Source of the DNA: Saprospiraceae bacterium
Lineage (GTDB): Bacteria; Bacteroidota; Bacteroidia; Chitinophagales; Saprospiraceae
Direction of reading: 5' to 3'
Assembly: GCA_020629965.1 (NCBI GenBank)
Contig: JAHDCG010000036.1
Span: 13,502-48,417, forward strand
DNA length: 34,916 bases
The notes under the pieces are model-generated. The model had not been told where the DNA came from. It saw only the letters and a program-made list of their open reading frames with translations, and ran no database searches. Below, piece by piece: positions 23,276 through 31,482 of this stretch. Numbering within the stretch: the stretch's first letter is position 1; each line of letters begins with the position of its first letter. Both the position numbers and the translations under genes were made by a program.

Positions 23276-24148
23276 CTAACGCCCCATCACCCGCGCCATA
23301 GTCGCACCGATATCTGCCGGGGACTTCACTACGTGAATGCCGCACTCTTCCATGATTTTCATTTTGGCTTCCGCCGTATCTTCTTCGCCGCCGACGATGG
23401 CACCCGCGTGACCCATCGTGCGACCTTTTGGTGCCGTCTGACCCGCGATAAAACCGACCACGGGCTTCGTGCCGTGTTCTTTGATGTAGCGCGCCGCGTC
23501 CGCCTCCATGCTGCCGCCGATTTCACCAATCATGATGATACCTTTGGTTTCGGGGTCGCCCATCAGCATTTTGACAGCGTCCATCGTCGTGGTGCCGGGG
23601 ATGGGGTCACCGCCGATGCCGATGCAGGTCGATTGACCCATACCCGCTTTGGTTACTTGGTCCACCGCCTCGTAAGTCAAAGTACCCGAGCGGCTGATGA
23701 TACCGATATCGCCTTTTTTGTGAATGAAACCCGGCATGATACCGCATTTCGCCTCGCCCGGAGTAATCACGCCGGGGCAGTTAGGGCCGATGAGCGTCGT
23801 GTCGGTGTCTTCGATGTAGGCTTTTACTTTCACCATATCCTGCACCGGAATACCTTCCGTGATGCAAATAACAGTCTTGATACCCGCAGCGGCGGCTTCC
23901 ATAATCGCGTCGCCCGCAAACGGCGGCGGTACAAAAATAACGGAAACGTCCGCGCCCGCTTTTTCGACGGCTTCGCTGACGGTGTTGTAAACCGGACGGT
24001 CGAGGTGCGTCTGTCCGCCCTTACCCGGCGTCACGCCGGCGACTACGTTGGTGCCGTATTCAATCATTTGTCCCGCGTGAAAAGAGCCTTCCTTACCGGT
24101 AAAGCCCTGCACGATTACTTTCGAATCTTTTGTAACAAGAACTGCCAT
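23276..24148 (-). CDS. sucD: succinate-CoA ligase, alpha subunit
   Basis: With the beta subunit (SucC) it interconverts succinyl-CoA and succinate while forming a nucleoside triphosphate, a step of the citric acid cycle in the cytoplasm. At 290 residues it matches the family. It shows the CoA-binding Rossmann start [19 protein letters not shown], the ITEGIPV segment (about 96-102), [20 protein letters not shown] (about 121-140), [10 protein letters not shown] (177-186) and the phospho-accepting His247 in GHAGAIVGG. The sucC gene is not next to it, so it is a separate transcript with its own promoter (24254-24261) and terminator. Confidence 0.97.
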   Translation of the reverse strand: MAVLVTKDSKVIVQGFTGKEGSFHAGQMIEYGTNVVAGVTPGKGGQTHLDRPVYNTVSEAVEKAGADVSVIFVPPPFAGDAIMEAAAAGIKTVICITEGIPVQDMVKVKAYIEDTDTTLIGPNCPGVITPGEAKCGIMPGFIHKKGDIGIISRSGTLTYEAVDQVTKAGMGQSTCIGIGGDPIPGTTTMDAVKMLMGDPETKGIIMIGEIGGSMEADAARYIKEHGTKPVVGFIAGQTAPKGRTMGHAGAIVGGEEDTAEAKMKIMEECGIHVVKSPADIGATMARVMGR

Positions 24149-24153
24149 ATACT

Positions 24154-24181
24154 TTAATTGTTGGTTGTTAATTGGTTAGAC
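24154..24181 (-). repeat. heptanucleotide tract upstream of the sucD start
   Basis: Plus-strand units TTAATTG, TTGGTTG, TTAATTG, GTTAGAC. In the gene direction they are CAACCAA-type units ending five bases before the ATG. Confidence 0.7.
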
Positions 24182-24253
24182 ATTCGAGCGAAATTTCACA
24201 TCATTCGCCGCTTAGCCCGTTTATTTTCAACGCAGTGGTTGTAAAATTTGCCG

Positions 24254-24261
24254 CAAAGGTA
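24254..24261 (-). promoter_or_regulatory. -7 box of sucD
   Basis: The minus strand reads TACCTTTG, a perfect TAnnTTTG box with a TTG about ten bases upstream. The predicted leader is about 100 bases and includes the heptad tract. Confidence 0.7.
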
Positions 24262-24287
24262 AAAGAAATCAAGGATAAAGCCGTCAC

Positions 24288-25670
24288 TTATCCGCGTAAA
24301 ATATCATTCACGTCTTTACGAATTTTATCCGCCAAATTCTCCGAAATTACCTCGCTCTCACTCTCCGTATAAATCCGAATAATCGGTTCGGTATTCGATT
24401 TGCGCAGGTGAATCCAACCCTCGTCGAGGTCGATTTTCAGACCGTCCGTGGTGTTGATGCGCTCGTGTGCGTACTTTTTTTCCAGCTTCCCCAATAAATC
24501 ATCGACGTCGATTTCGGGCGTCAGTTGTATTTTGTTTTTTGAAATATGATAGCTCGGATAAGACTTTTTTAAAGCCGAAACCGTCCCGCCTTTTTTCGCC
24601 ATATAGGTCAAAAACAGTGCAATACCGACCAAAGCATCGCGCCCGTAATGCAATTCCGGAACAATGATGCCGCCGTTCCCCTCGCCGCCGATAACCGCAT
24701 CGGTTTCTTTCATCAGATTGACCACGTTTACCTCGCCGACCGCCGAGGCAGAGTAGCTGCCACCGTGCTTTTGCGTCACATCGGCAAGGGCGCGGGTCGA
24801 AGATAAATTCGAGACCGTGTTGCCTTTTTTATGTTGTAAAATGTAATCCGCGACCGCCACGAGGGTGTATTCCTCGCCAAACATTTCGCCGTCTTCACAA
24901 ACAAAAGCGAGTCTGTCCACATCCGGATCCACGGCGATACCGAGGTCGGCTTTTTCTTTGACGACCGCTTGGGCGAGGTCACGCAGGTGGTCGGGCAGCG
25001 GCTCCGGATTGTGAGCGAAAATACCGTTCGGCTCGGCGTTCAGCACGACGGTTTCGCAGCCCATTTGCTCCAGCAGCGGCGGCAGTGCGACCGAACCCGT
25101 AGAGTTTACGGCATCGACCACGACTTTAAAATTGCGTTCGCGCACCGCATCGACATCCACCAAATCGAGCGCGAAAATCTGCGCAATGTGCTTTTGAATA
25201 TAAGTATCGTCTTTGACGTAAGACCCCAGATTTTCGATGTCCGCGTAGTTAATATCGCCGCTTTCGATTTTTTGCAGAATTTCCTCTCCGTCTTCTCCCG
25301 AAATAAACTCACCTTTGTCGTTCAAAAATTTCAGCGCATTCCACTGTTTCGGATTGTGCGAAGCGGTGATGATGATACCCGCGCCCGCATTTTCCGCCGG
25401 CACGGCAATTTCGACCGTCGGAGTGGTACTCAGTCCCAAATCCACCACGTCGATACCGAGTGCCCGCAGCGTCTGCGCGACAAGGCTGCTCACCATTTCG
25501 CCGCTGATACGTGCATCGCGCCCGATGATGACTTTAGCATTTTTGCCGCGTTGCAAAATGAGGTCACCGAAAGCCGCCGTACATTCTACGATGTCTTGGG
25601 GAGTGAGATTGTCGCCGGGCGCACCGCCGATGGTGCCGCGAATACCTGAAATTGATTTTATTAGAGACAT
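24288..25670 (-). CDS. glmM: phosphoglucosamine mutase
   Basis: Converts glucosamine 6-phosphate to glucosamine 1-phosphate on the way to UDP-N-acetylglucosamine for cell-wall synthesis. The 460-residue protein begins SLIKSISGIRGTIGG and has the phosphoserine loop TASHNPKQWNALK with Ser104, the metal site DPDVDRLAF, the sugar-specificity loop GEGNGGI and the C-terminal phosphate-binding RKSNTEPIIRIYTE. The sugar loop favours glucosamine over the alternative phosphoglucomutase/phosphomannomutase role, though dual activity is possible. The gene has a long leader with two hairpins and a promoter at 25845. It is transcribed away from the ABC gene. Confidence 0.92.
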   Translation of the reverse strand: MSLIKSISGIRGTIGGAPGDNLTPQDIVECTAAFGDLILQRGKNAKVIIGRDARISGEMVSSLVAQTLRALGIDVVDLGLSTTPTVEIAVPAENAGAGIIITASHNPKQWNALKFLNDKGEFISGEDGEEILQKIESGDINYADIENLGSYVKDDTYIQKHIAQIFALDLVDVDAVRERNFKVVVDAVNSTGSVALPPLLEQMGCETVVLNAEPNGIFAHNPEPLPDHLRDLAQAVVKEKADLGIAVDPDVDRLAFVCEDGEMFGEEYTLVAVADYILQHKKGNTVSNLSSTRALADVTQKHGGSYSASAVGEVNVVNLMKETDAVIGGEGNGGIIVPELHYGRDALVGIALFLTYMAKKGGTVSALKKSYPSYHISKNKIQLTPEIDVDDLLGKLEKKYAHERINTTDGLKIDLDEGWIHLRKSNTEPIIRIYTESESEVISENLADKIRKDVNDILRG

Positions 25671-25678
25671 GTGAGGGA

Positions 25679-25710
25679 GATTTTAGATTTTAGACTTTAG
25701 ATTTTAGATT
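25679..25710 (-). repeat. heptanucleotide tract, GATTTTA family, upstream of glmM
   Basis: Plus-strand units GATTTTA, GATTTTA, GACTTTA, GATTTTA, GATT. In the gene direction TAAAATC units end eight bases before the glmM ATG, the same arrangement as before dctM. Confidence 0.85.
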
Positions 25711-25732
25711 CCGGTCGTGAGAATTTCAAACT

Positions 25733-25792
25733 GTTTTCGGTAATCGAAAACTCTAAGCTCGCCTGATGCGGATTTTTCGACGCAGGTCGAAA
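25733..25792 (-). promoter_or_regulatory. two hairpins in the glmM leader
   Basis: GTTTTCG (25733-25739) pairs with CGAAAAC (25745-25751), loop 5 nt; TTTCGAC (25775-25781) pairs with GTCGAAA (25786-25792), loop GCAG. Both lie between the predicted transcript start (near 25838) and the ATG at 25670. Neither resembles the glmS ribozyme to my eye. Confidence 0.45.
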
Positions 25793-25844
25793 TAATGTGC
25801 ATCGGACGCGATGTTCGAAAACCGGTAATTTTGTCGTTGCGGCG

Positions 25845-25852
25845 CAAAAGTA
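25845..25852 (-). promoter_or_regulatory. -7 box of glmM
   Basis: The minus strand reads TACTTTTG, a perfect TAnnTTTG box. It predicts a leader of about 165 bases. Confidence 0.6.
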
Positions 25853-25915
25853 AGAACGCAAGCCCTGCGGATAAAGAAATCGGCAAGATAATTTTCGGAA
25901 AGCCGAATGCGATTA

Positions 25916-25966
25916 GTAACGACGACTTTCAAGTCGCCTTCAAGACGACTTGAAAGTCACTGTTAC
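25916..25966. repeat. 51-bp near-perfect palindrome
   Basis: GTAAC (25916-25920) and GTTAC (25962-25966) enclose a perfect 13-bp stem GACTTTCAAGTCG (25924-25936) with CGACTTGAAAGTC (25946-25958), loop CCTTCAAGA. It lies between the divergent glmM and ABC genes with no T-run on either side, so it is more likely a mobile palindrome than a terminator. Confidence 0.8.
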
Positions 25967-26001
25967 TATACACCGACGTCGAGTAAAACCACCACCTAAA
26001 A

Positions 26002-26114
26002 GTGCCGACGGCACGAAGCACTTCAGCCCGGCACGTAAGTGCCGGGTGTACATGATGAATAAACGACAAATGCCACCGGCATGGTATCTCCCAACCCGGT
26101 ATGCTGATGCCGGG
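26002..26114 (+). repeat. two-hairpin REP-like elements, copies 4 and 5 in tandem
   Basis: Copy 4: GTGCC-GAC-GGCAC (26002-26014), 12-nt linker, CCCGGCAC-GTAA-GTGCCGGG (26027-26046). Copy 5: ATGCC-ACC-GGCAT (26070-26082), 12-nt linker, CCCGGTAT-GCTG-ATGCCGGG (26095-26114). The copies differ in sequence but keep every stem pair, counting G-U, and the linker length. Confidence 0.9.
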
Positions 26115-27818
26115 AAAAATAAACGCAAAACCATCGACCTTTTAAAAATACAAAACCTCTCCGTCAAATTCCCTTCCGCAATCGGAAACGCAACCGCCGT
26201 GCACAACATTTCCTTCACCATCAAAAAAGGCGAAGTCATCGGCATCGCGGGCGAGTCCGGCTCGGGAAAATCAATAACGGCATTGAGTTTAATGAAACTA
26301 CTGCCCGCAGCCGCCGACCTGCAAGCCGAACAAATGACCCTCTTTCCCGACACCGAAAATCCCATAAACTTAAACGAAGTACCGCCCGGCGAAATGACCG
26401 GCGTGCGCGGCAAAATCATGGGTATGATATTTCAGGAACCCATGACCTCGCTCAATCCCGTGATGACCTGCGGCGCACAAATCGCGGAAGTTTTACAGCG
26501 ACACTCGGATTTGAAAAAAGAGGAAATCAAAGCCGAAGTCCTGCGACTTTTGGAGCGCGTAAAACTACCCGACCCGCAACGCATTTTTTCCGCGTACCCG
26601 CACCAACTTTCCGGCGGACAAAAACAGCGCGTCATGATTGCCGGCGCAATTTGTGCCAAACCCGACCTCCTCATCGCCGACGAACCGACGACGGCCTTAG
26701 ACACTTCCGTGCAAGACTCGGTTTTGGATTTGCTCTCCGAAATACAAGCCGAAACGGGCACGGCGGTCTTGTTCATTTCCCACGATTTGCAACTTTTAGA
26801 ACGCATCGCCGACCGTGTTTTTGTGATGTTTCGCGGCGAAATAGTCGAGCGCGGCACGACGGCGGAATTATTCAAAAATCCGCAACATCCTTATACGAAG
26901 GCACTGTTGGCAGCCCGTCCGCCGGCGGATTTAAAACTCCGCCGACTGCCCATGATTTCCGATTTTATGACGGTGACGGAAGGGGCAACCAAACAGGATT
27001 ATCAAATTGAAGAGCGAGCTACCGAAATACAAACTTTCGTAAAAAATCTCGTCATCGACCCGCAGGAGATTCAAGCGAAAAGAGCGCATTTTACCGAACA
27101 ACAAGATTTATTACAAGTCAAAAATTTGACCGTCCGCTTCCCCAAAGAAAGCAGTTTTTTCGGCGGAACGAAGGCTTGGCTGACGGCGGTCGATGCGGTT
27201 GATTTATCGGTCAAAAAAGGCGAAACGCTTGGTCTTATCGGCGAGTCGGGCAGCGGCAAAACGACCCTCGGGCGAGCGATTATGCAGTTGCAGGCATACA
27301 CGGGCGAGGTATTTTTTGACGGCACGGCAGCACACAATTTAACGCCGAAGGAACTGAAAAAACTGCGGAAGCGGATGCAAATTATTTTTCAAGACCCGTA
27401 TGCTTCGCTCAATCCGCGCAGACCGATCGGTAAGGCAATAACGGAAGGGATGCAGTTGTATAATTTGCACAAAAACAAAAAAGAAAGAGAGGCGGCGGCG
27501 CGGGAATTATTGCGTTTGGTCGGTCTGTCGCCGGATGTTTTTAACCGTTTGCCGCGCGAATTTTCGGGCGGTCAGCGGCAGCGGATTTGTATTGCGCGTG
27601 CGCTCGCGGTTCGACCCGATTTTCTGCTGTGCGACGAGTCGGTCTCGGCTTTGGATGTGTCGGTGCAGGCCCAAATTTTGAACCTGATGGCGGATTTGCG
27701 GGAGCAGTTGGGACTGACGCTGATTTTCATTTCCCACGATGCGGCGGTGATAAATTTTATTGCGGACCGGGTGGTGCGGATGGAGGACGGGCGGATTTTT
27801 CTTGACGAGACAAGATAG
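26052..27818 (+). CDS. ABC transporter protein with two fused ATPase domains (DppD/DppF type)
   Basis: The energising subunit of a dipeptide/oligopeptide/nickel-type importer, with both ATPases in one chain. The first has Walker A GESGSGKS (about 67-74), signature LSGGQKQRV and Walker B LLIADEPTT; the second has GESGSGKT, FSGGQRQRI and FLLCDESVSALD. Each is followed by the oligopeptide-type C-terminal extension (PQHPYTKALLAA after the first). No permease or binding-protein gene is adjacent. The start is uncertain: conserved sequence begins at LLKIQNLSVKF (codon about 30), and every in-frame ATG upstream (26052, 26055, 26070) lies in or between REP-like copies. I use 26052, giving 588 residues; the native start may be lost or non-standard. 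Confidence 0.88.
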   Translation: MMNKRQMPPAWYLPTRYADAGKNKRKTIDLLKIQNLSVKFPSAIGNATAVHNISFTIKKGEVIGIAGESGSGKSITALSLMKLLPAAADLQAEQMTLFPDTENPINLNEVPPGEMTGVRGKIMGMIFQEPMTSLNPVMTCGAQIAEVLQRHSDLKKEEIKAEVLRLLERVKLPDPQRIFSAYPHQLSGGQKQRVMIAGAICAKPDLLIADEPTTALDTSVQDSVLDLLSEIQAETGTAVLFISHDLQLLERIADRVFVMFRGEIVERGTTAELFKNPQHPYTKALLAARPPADLKLRRLPMISDFMTVTEGATKQDYQIEERATEIQTFVKNLVIDPQEIQAKRAHFTEQQDLLQVKNLTVRFPKESSFFGGTKAWLTAVDAVDLSVKKGETLGLIGESGSGKTTLGRAIMQLQAYTGEVFFDGTAAHNLTPKELKKLRKRMQIIFQDPYASLNPRRPIGKAITEGMQLYNLHKNKKEREAAARELLRLVGLSPDVFNRLPREFSGGQRQRICIARALAVRPDFLLCDESVSALDVSVQAQILNLMADLREQLGLTLIFISHDAAVINFIADRVVRMEDGRIFLDETR

Positions 27819-27822
27819 ATTC

Positions 27823-27858
27823 GCGGATGAGGCGGATATAGCGGATTGGGGCGGATTT
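27823..27858 (+). repeat. 9-bp tandem repeat after the ABC gene
   Basis: Units GCGGATGAG, GCGGATATA, GCGGATTGG, GGCGGATTT start four bases after the stop codon at 27818. Confidence 0.65.
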
Positions 27859-27883
27859 TTTCTTTTTTATTCTCGCTCAAAGT

Positions 27884-27891
27884 TAATTTTG
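27884..27891 (+). promoter_or_regulatory. -7 box of the glycosyltransferase gene
   Basis: TAATTTTG matches TAnnTTTG and lies 31 bases before the ATG at 27923. Confidence 0.6.
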
Positions 27892-27922
27892 AAACAAAAG
27901 ATTTTTTTAAATTACTAAAATT

Positions 27923-28795
27923 ATGAAAGTCAGCGGCTTCACCTTTATACGCAACGCCATCATCTACGACTACCCGATAGTCGAGGCGATACGCTCGATT
28001 TTGCCGTTGTGCCATGAGGTCGTCGTAGCCGTCGGGAAATCGGAGGACGAGACTTTGGCATTGATACAAAACATCGACCCGCAAAAGGTCAAAATTATCG
28101 AAACCGCATGGGATGACAGTCTACGCAAAGGCGGCAGAGTCCTCGCCGAGGAGACCGATAAAGCCTACCGGGCGACGGCGGCGGATGCGGATTGGGCGTT
28201 TTACATACAGGGCGACGAGGTATTTCACGAGGCGGACACGGAGAAATTACGCGCGATGATGTTGCGGTACAAAGACGATGTGCAAACGGATGGTCTGCTG
28301 TTCGATTACCTGCATTTTTACGGTTCTTACGATTACTACGGCAGCAATTCGCGGTGGTATCCGCACGAGGTGCGGGTGGTCAGGCGGCGCGCGGATATTT
28401 TTTCTTTTCAGGATGCCCAGGGTTTTCGCCGGGGCGAAAATGAGAAGCTGAGAGTGCGCAAAACGGGGGCGCGCATTTTTCATTACGGTTGGGTAAAGCC
28501 GCCGGATATTCAGCAGAAAAAGCGCGAAAACTTTAATAAATATTGGCATTCCGACGTGTGGATGGAGAAAAATATTGCCGCCAAAGCCGACTTTTCTTAC
28601 GCGGAAGGGATGCACACTTTAAAGCGTTTTGAAGGAGAACATCCGGAAGTGATGCGGGAGAAAATTGCGCGGCAAAATTGGGAATTCGACGGGGATATTT
28701 CTTTTAATCACACACCGCTGAAGGATAAGATGAAGGCAGGATTGAAGCGGTATTTGGGTTTGGATTTCAGTTATCGGAATTATAAATTGTTGTGA
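27923..28795 (+). CDS. GT-A-fold glycosyltransferase (GT2-like)
   Basis: A 290-residue soluble protein. It begins KVSGFTFIRNAIIYDYPIVEAIRSILPLCHEVVVAVGKSEDET, the nucleotide-binding N-terminus of a family 2-like glycosyltransferase, and carries the sugar-nucleotide/metal site FYIQGDEVF (acidic pair Asp98-Glu99, in the DxD position). A histidine in ARIFHYGWVKPP (about 188-198) and tyrosine-rich stretches (HFYGSYDYYGSNSRWYPHEVRVVRR) are typical of uncharacterised Bacteroidota members. The acceptor and sugar are unknown; no other polysaccharide genes are near. It has its own promoter (27884). The stop is followed by two TACGCTGATT-like repeats. Confidence 0.85.
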   Translation: MKVSGFTFIRNAIIYDYPIVEAIRSILPLCHEVVVAVGKSEDETLALIQNIDPQKVKIIETAWDDSLRKGGRVLAEETDKAYRATAADADWAFYIQGDEVFHEADTEKLRAMMLRYKDDVQTDGLLFDYLHFYGSYDYYGSNSRWYPHEVRVVRRRADIFSFQDAQGFRRGENEKLRVRKTGARIFHYGWVKPPDIQQKKRENFNKYWHSDVWMEKNIAAKADFSYAEGMHTLKRFEGEHPEVMREKIARQNWEFDGDISFNHTPLKDKMKAGLKRYLGLDFSYRNYKLL

Positions 28796-28860
28796 AATTT
28801 CGACGCTGATTTTTTATGAGTACGCTGATTTTCGCTGCCAAAGATTGACAAATGCGCCCG

Positions 28861-28903
28861 TCAACCGACAACCGTCAACCGTCAACCGTAAAACCGTCCA
28901 CCG
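28861..28903 (-). repeat. heptanucleotide tract, TCAACCG family, overlapping a stop codon
   Basis: Four heptads (TCAACCG, ACAACCG, TCAACCG, TCAACCG), then TAAAACCG and TCCACCG. On the minus strand the repeat codes for the last residues (VDGFTVDG) and the stop of the membrane protein. Confidence 0.8.
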
Positions 28904-29741
28904 CCTCCACACTTCCCGCCGCTATCCAAATTTTCACTCCTACCCTGCCGATGATAAAAATTTGCCCGAAGAAAAAGACGGCATTCATGCCCGTAAAAGT
29001 GAGACTGCCGAAGCGGTAAACGAGGTAAAAAACGCCGAGCAAAGCAAGATTTAACAGGTAAAAAAGCAGAACGGGAAAATAATTTTTAAAAACAAAACCG
29101 GTCGCTGCGCGGAAGGATTTGAAGAGCAGTTTTTCGTCGCGGCGCACGACGAAAAGTTTGGTGAAGTCTTGCCATAAAGCAACGGTCAACGCGGCGACAA
29201 CGTAGAACGGTAAAATGATTTTGGCTAAGTTAATGAGTTGCAATTCACTCGTGACCTCGGCGGGCGAAAATAACCAAAAGACGCCGCCGAAGAAAGCAAG
29301 AACAGCCGCGTGAATGAGCAGAAAATAAACCGTGACGCGCAGCATCCGCCAAAAAAAACGGGCACCGCCGCTCCAAAATTTTTGCAGGTAATTTTTGCGG
29401 TCGGGATTTGTAAAAACACTTAGCATACCGCCTGCCGCAAAGACGGACAGCAGCAAATACAAACCTCCGACGACTAATGCCAATTCGACGAAAGCAAAAA
29501 TACTGACTTCGTAATTGTACAAAAAATCGTGCATCACCGTGTAATTAAAACCCTCGGCGAGTTCCTCGACGAGCAGCGAACCGCCGATTTTTTTTTCCAT
29601 ATACTGCGCAATCGGCGCGACGACCGTAAAGGCAAACAGCAGGTTGAAAACGTAGAGCAGCAGCCACATTTTCCACGCGGAAAAGGCGTTTTTTACGCCG
29701 ATCGTGAAGGCGGTGAAAGCGGTGCGAAAGTTAATTCTCAT
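28875..29741 (-). CDS. polytopic membrane protein of unknown function
   Basis: A 288-residue membrane protein with about six hydrophobic segments (near 18-43, 75-105, 130-160, 175-200, 225-245 and 252-275). It starts MRINFRTAFTAFTIGVKNAFSAWKMWLLLYVFNLLFAF and contains FVVRRDEKLLFKSFRAATGFVFKNYFPVLLFYLLNLALL. I cannot assign a family. The start is ATG 29741; the in-frame TTG 24 bases upstream is a weaker choice. Promoter TATCTTTG is at 29807-29814 (minus). The C-terminal sequence AVDGFTVDG and the stop codon come from the heptad tract at 28861-28903, so the natural C-terminus has been replaced or extended by repeat sequence. Confidence 0.8.
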   Translation of the reverse strand: MRINFRTAFTAFTIGVKNAFSAWKMWLLLYVFNLLFAFTVVAPIAQYMEKKIGGSLLVEELAEGFNYTVMHDFLYNYEVSIFAFVELALVVGGLYLLLSVFAAGGMLSVFTNPDRKNYLQKFWSGGARFFWRMLRVTVYFLLIHAAVLAFFGGVFWLFSPAEVTSELQLINLAKIILPFYVVAALTVALWQDFTKLFVVRRDEKLLFKSFRAATGFVFKNYFPVLLFYLLNLALLGVFYLVYRFGSLTFTGMNAVFFFGQIFIIGRVGVKIWIAAGSVEAVDGFTVDG

Positions 29742-29806
29742 GTACCATTTTTCGTACAAAGTCAAAGAAGCCGAACGGGATGCGGCACCGGTTCGAAAAA
29801 CAGGTG

Positions 29807-29814
29807 CAAAGATA
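29807..29814 (-). promoter_or_regulatory. -7 box of the membrane protein gene
   Basis: The minus strand reads TATCTTTG, a perfect TAnnTTTG box about 66 bases before the ATG. The gap from here to 30064 is AT-rich with no gene that I can see. Confidence 0.65.
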
Positions 29815-30064
29815 TGGGTTTAGCTGCTGATTTTTTGAACAGATATATGTTTATAATTTAACGGCGTTTTAACCTGACAACTATTCTACGTCGAGACTTG
29901 CACGTATAATCGAAAAGTTTTTTGATGATGTACGTTGTTCTCCTTATCTGCCGCAAAACTATATTCTAAGCCCCTTCTCCTCTTCTTTTATATATTTCAT
30001 CCTGCCTTTTACAAAAATATTTTGTTTTATTTTCAAAAAAATTTGCAAGTATGAAAACTCTGAT

Positions 30065-30095
30065 TATATTTGCACTATAATAGCATAGAATAGCA
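30065..30095 (+). promoter_or_regulatory. promoter and putative operator of the GntR regulator
   Basis: TATATTTG (30065-30072) is a perfect -7 box. AATAGCA occurs at 30079-30085 and 30089-30095, a direct repeat with a 10-bp period over the predicted transcript start, so a protein bound there would block transcription. Autoregulation by the downstream GntR protein is inferred. Confidence 0.55.
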
Positions 30096-30115
30096 CAGAC
30101 AATTACACTCTTTTT

Positions 30116-31132
30116 ATGTCGGATGTATTTATCAAAATACAGGAATTAGAGAACCTGACCGAAATGTCAAAGCACGAGCGATTGATAGCCGGCACCATCA
30201 ATGCCATTGAAGATAAAGTGCTGACGCGCGGTGATATGCTGCCTTCCGTTAATAAAATGAAGGAGGAAACGGGCTTTGCGCGCATGACGATTGTTAAGGC
30301 TTACAACGAATTAAAAGACCGAGGCTTGGTAGAATCCACCAACCGACGCGGCTATTTTGTGGCTAACGACGCCACCGAACAAACCGTTAAAGTCGCGCTG
30401 ATTCTTTATGCTTTTCACCCCTTTCAAGAGGTCTTTTACAATACTTTTCGGAAAAATTTGGGTGAAAATATCGAGTTGGAAGTTTTTTTTCACCACAATA
30501 ATATCGAAATATTCGAGACCATTCTCGCTAAAATAAAAGGACGTTACGGCATGTATGTCGTCGCCCCGATACCCGACCCGAAAACAAGACTCCTGCTCAA
30601 CGGCATTCCCGAAAATAAACTCCTCTTAGTCGATCGCTACGAAGCAATCGACGATGCCTACTCTCATATCACACAAGAATTTGAAAACTCCACCTACAAT
30701 GTTCTCCTCGACTTATTACCCGCGATAAAAAAATACTCCGAAATCGTTCTTTTCTACTATCCGGACTCCGATTATCCCATAGAAATCCTACACGCTTTCA
30801 TGCGTTTTTTAAAAAACCGGGGCATCAAAGGGCGTGTAGAAAAAGAATACACCAAAGGTACGGTCAGCAAAGACACGGTTTATCTCACCATCGGTGACGG
30901 TGACCTGTGGCAATTGCTCAAGGACTGCATCAAAAACGACTATGAAATCGGTAAAGACGTCGGCGTATTTTCCGCCAACGACAGTCCGGTCAAAGAAATT
31001 GTAGCCGGCGGTATCACGACTTTTTCGGTAGATTTTGCGGAAATGGGAAAACTTGCAGCAGAGTTTGTACTGCACCGCAAATCAACGAAAACGACCGTAC
31101 CGACGGTTTTGATTGAAAGAAAAAGTATTTGA
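30116..31132 (+). CDS. GntR-family transcriptional regulator with PBP1-like effector domain
   Basis: A 338-residue regulator. The N-terminal winged helix-turn-helix (about 17-85) is of the GntR type: PSVNKMKEETGFARMTIVKAYNELKDRGLV, then the wing RRGYFV. The remaining 250 residues form a LacI-like periplasmic-binding-protein fold, with VKVALILYAFHPFQEVFYNTFRKNL at its start and GDVGVFSANDSPVKEI...GITTFSVDFAEMGKLAAEFVL-type sequence near the end (KDVGVFSANDSPVKE, about 279-293), as in regulators that bind sugars. It sits just before a susC-like gene, so control of glycan or nutrient uptake is a reasonable inference. The stop overlaps a GATTGGT heptad tract. Confidence 0.9.
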   Translation: MSDVFIKIQELENLTEMSKHERLIAGTINAIEDKVLTRGDMLPSVNKMKEETGFARMTIVKAYNELKDRGLVESTNRRGYFVANDATEQTVKVALILYAFHPFQEVFYNTFRKNLGENIELEVFFHHNNIEIFETILAKIKGRYGMYVVAPIPDPKTRLLLNGIPENKLLLVDRYEAIDDAYSHITQEFENSTYNVLLDLLPAIKKYSEIVLFYYPDSDYPIEILHAFMRFLKNRGIKGRVEKEYTKGTVSKDTVYLTIGDGDLWQLLKDCIKNDYEIGKDVGVFSANDSPVKEIVAGGITTFSVDFAEMGKLAAEFVLHRKSTKTTVPTVLIERKSI

Positions 31133-31165
31133 TTGGTTGCCGGTTGATAGTTGGTGGTTGGTAGA
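31131..31165 (+). repeat. heptanucleotide tract overlapping the gntR stop
   Basis: Five units GATTGGT, TGCCGGT, TGATAGT, TGGTGGT, TGGTAGA; the stop codon TGA occupies 31130-31132. Complementary-type units occur at 31362, so the gap has opposite-sense repeats at its two ends. Confidence 0.7.
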
Positions 31166-31361
31166 TAGATCGGTGCTTTGCTCGATAGTTACGGAAGCAG
31201 AATTGAGAGTATCGGTTACTATTGAGATAACGCGGTGAAATTAAGATTGAAAAAGTAGCTGTTCAACATAAAATCTACGGAAAAAATTCCTTATCCGTTT
31301 AACCTACATGAGCAAGTAAAGCTGTCAATTCAATATTTACAGTCAAGTGCTAAACACGAAA

Positions 31362-31403
31362 ACCGACCGACAACCACCAACTACCAACCGACAACTAATA
31401 ATA
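31362..31403 (+). repeat. heptanucleotide tract, ACCAACC family
   Basis: Six units ACCGACC, GACAACC, ACCAACT, ACCAACC, GACAACT, AATAATA in the gap upstream of the susC-like gene. The rest of the gap 31133-31629 is AT-rich plus one hairpin at 31483. Confidence 0.75.
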
Positions 31404-31482
31404 CGGCGACCAAATAATTAACCAAATTCTCGCCTGTTTTATATAATTTTTTAAAACCACAAGCACCGGCTTTTACGACTCA

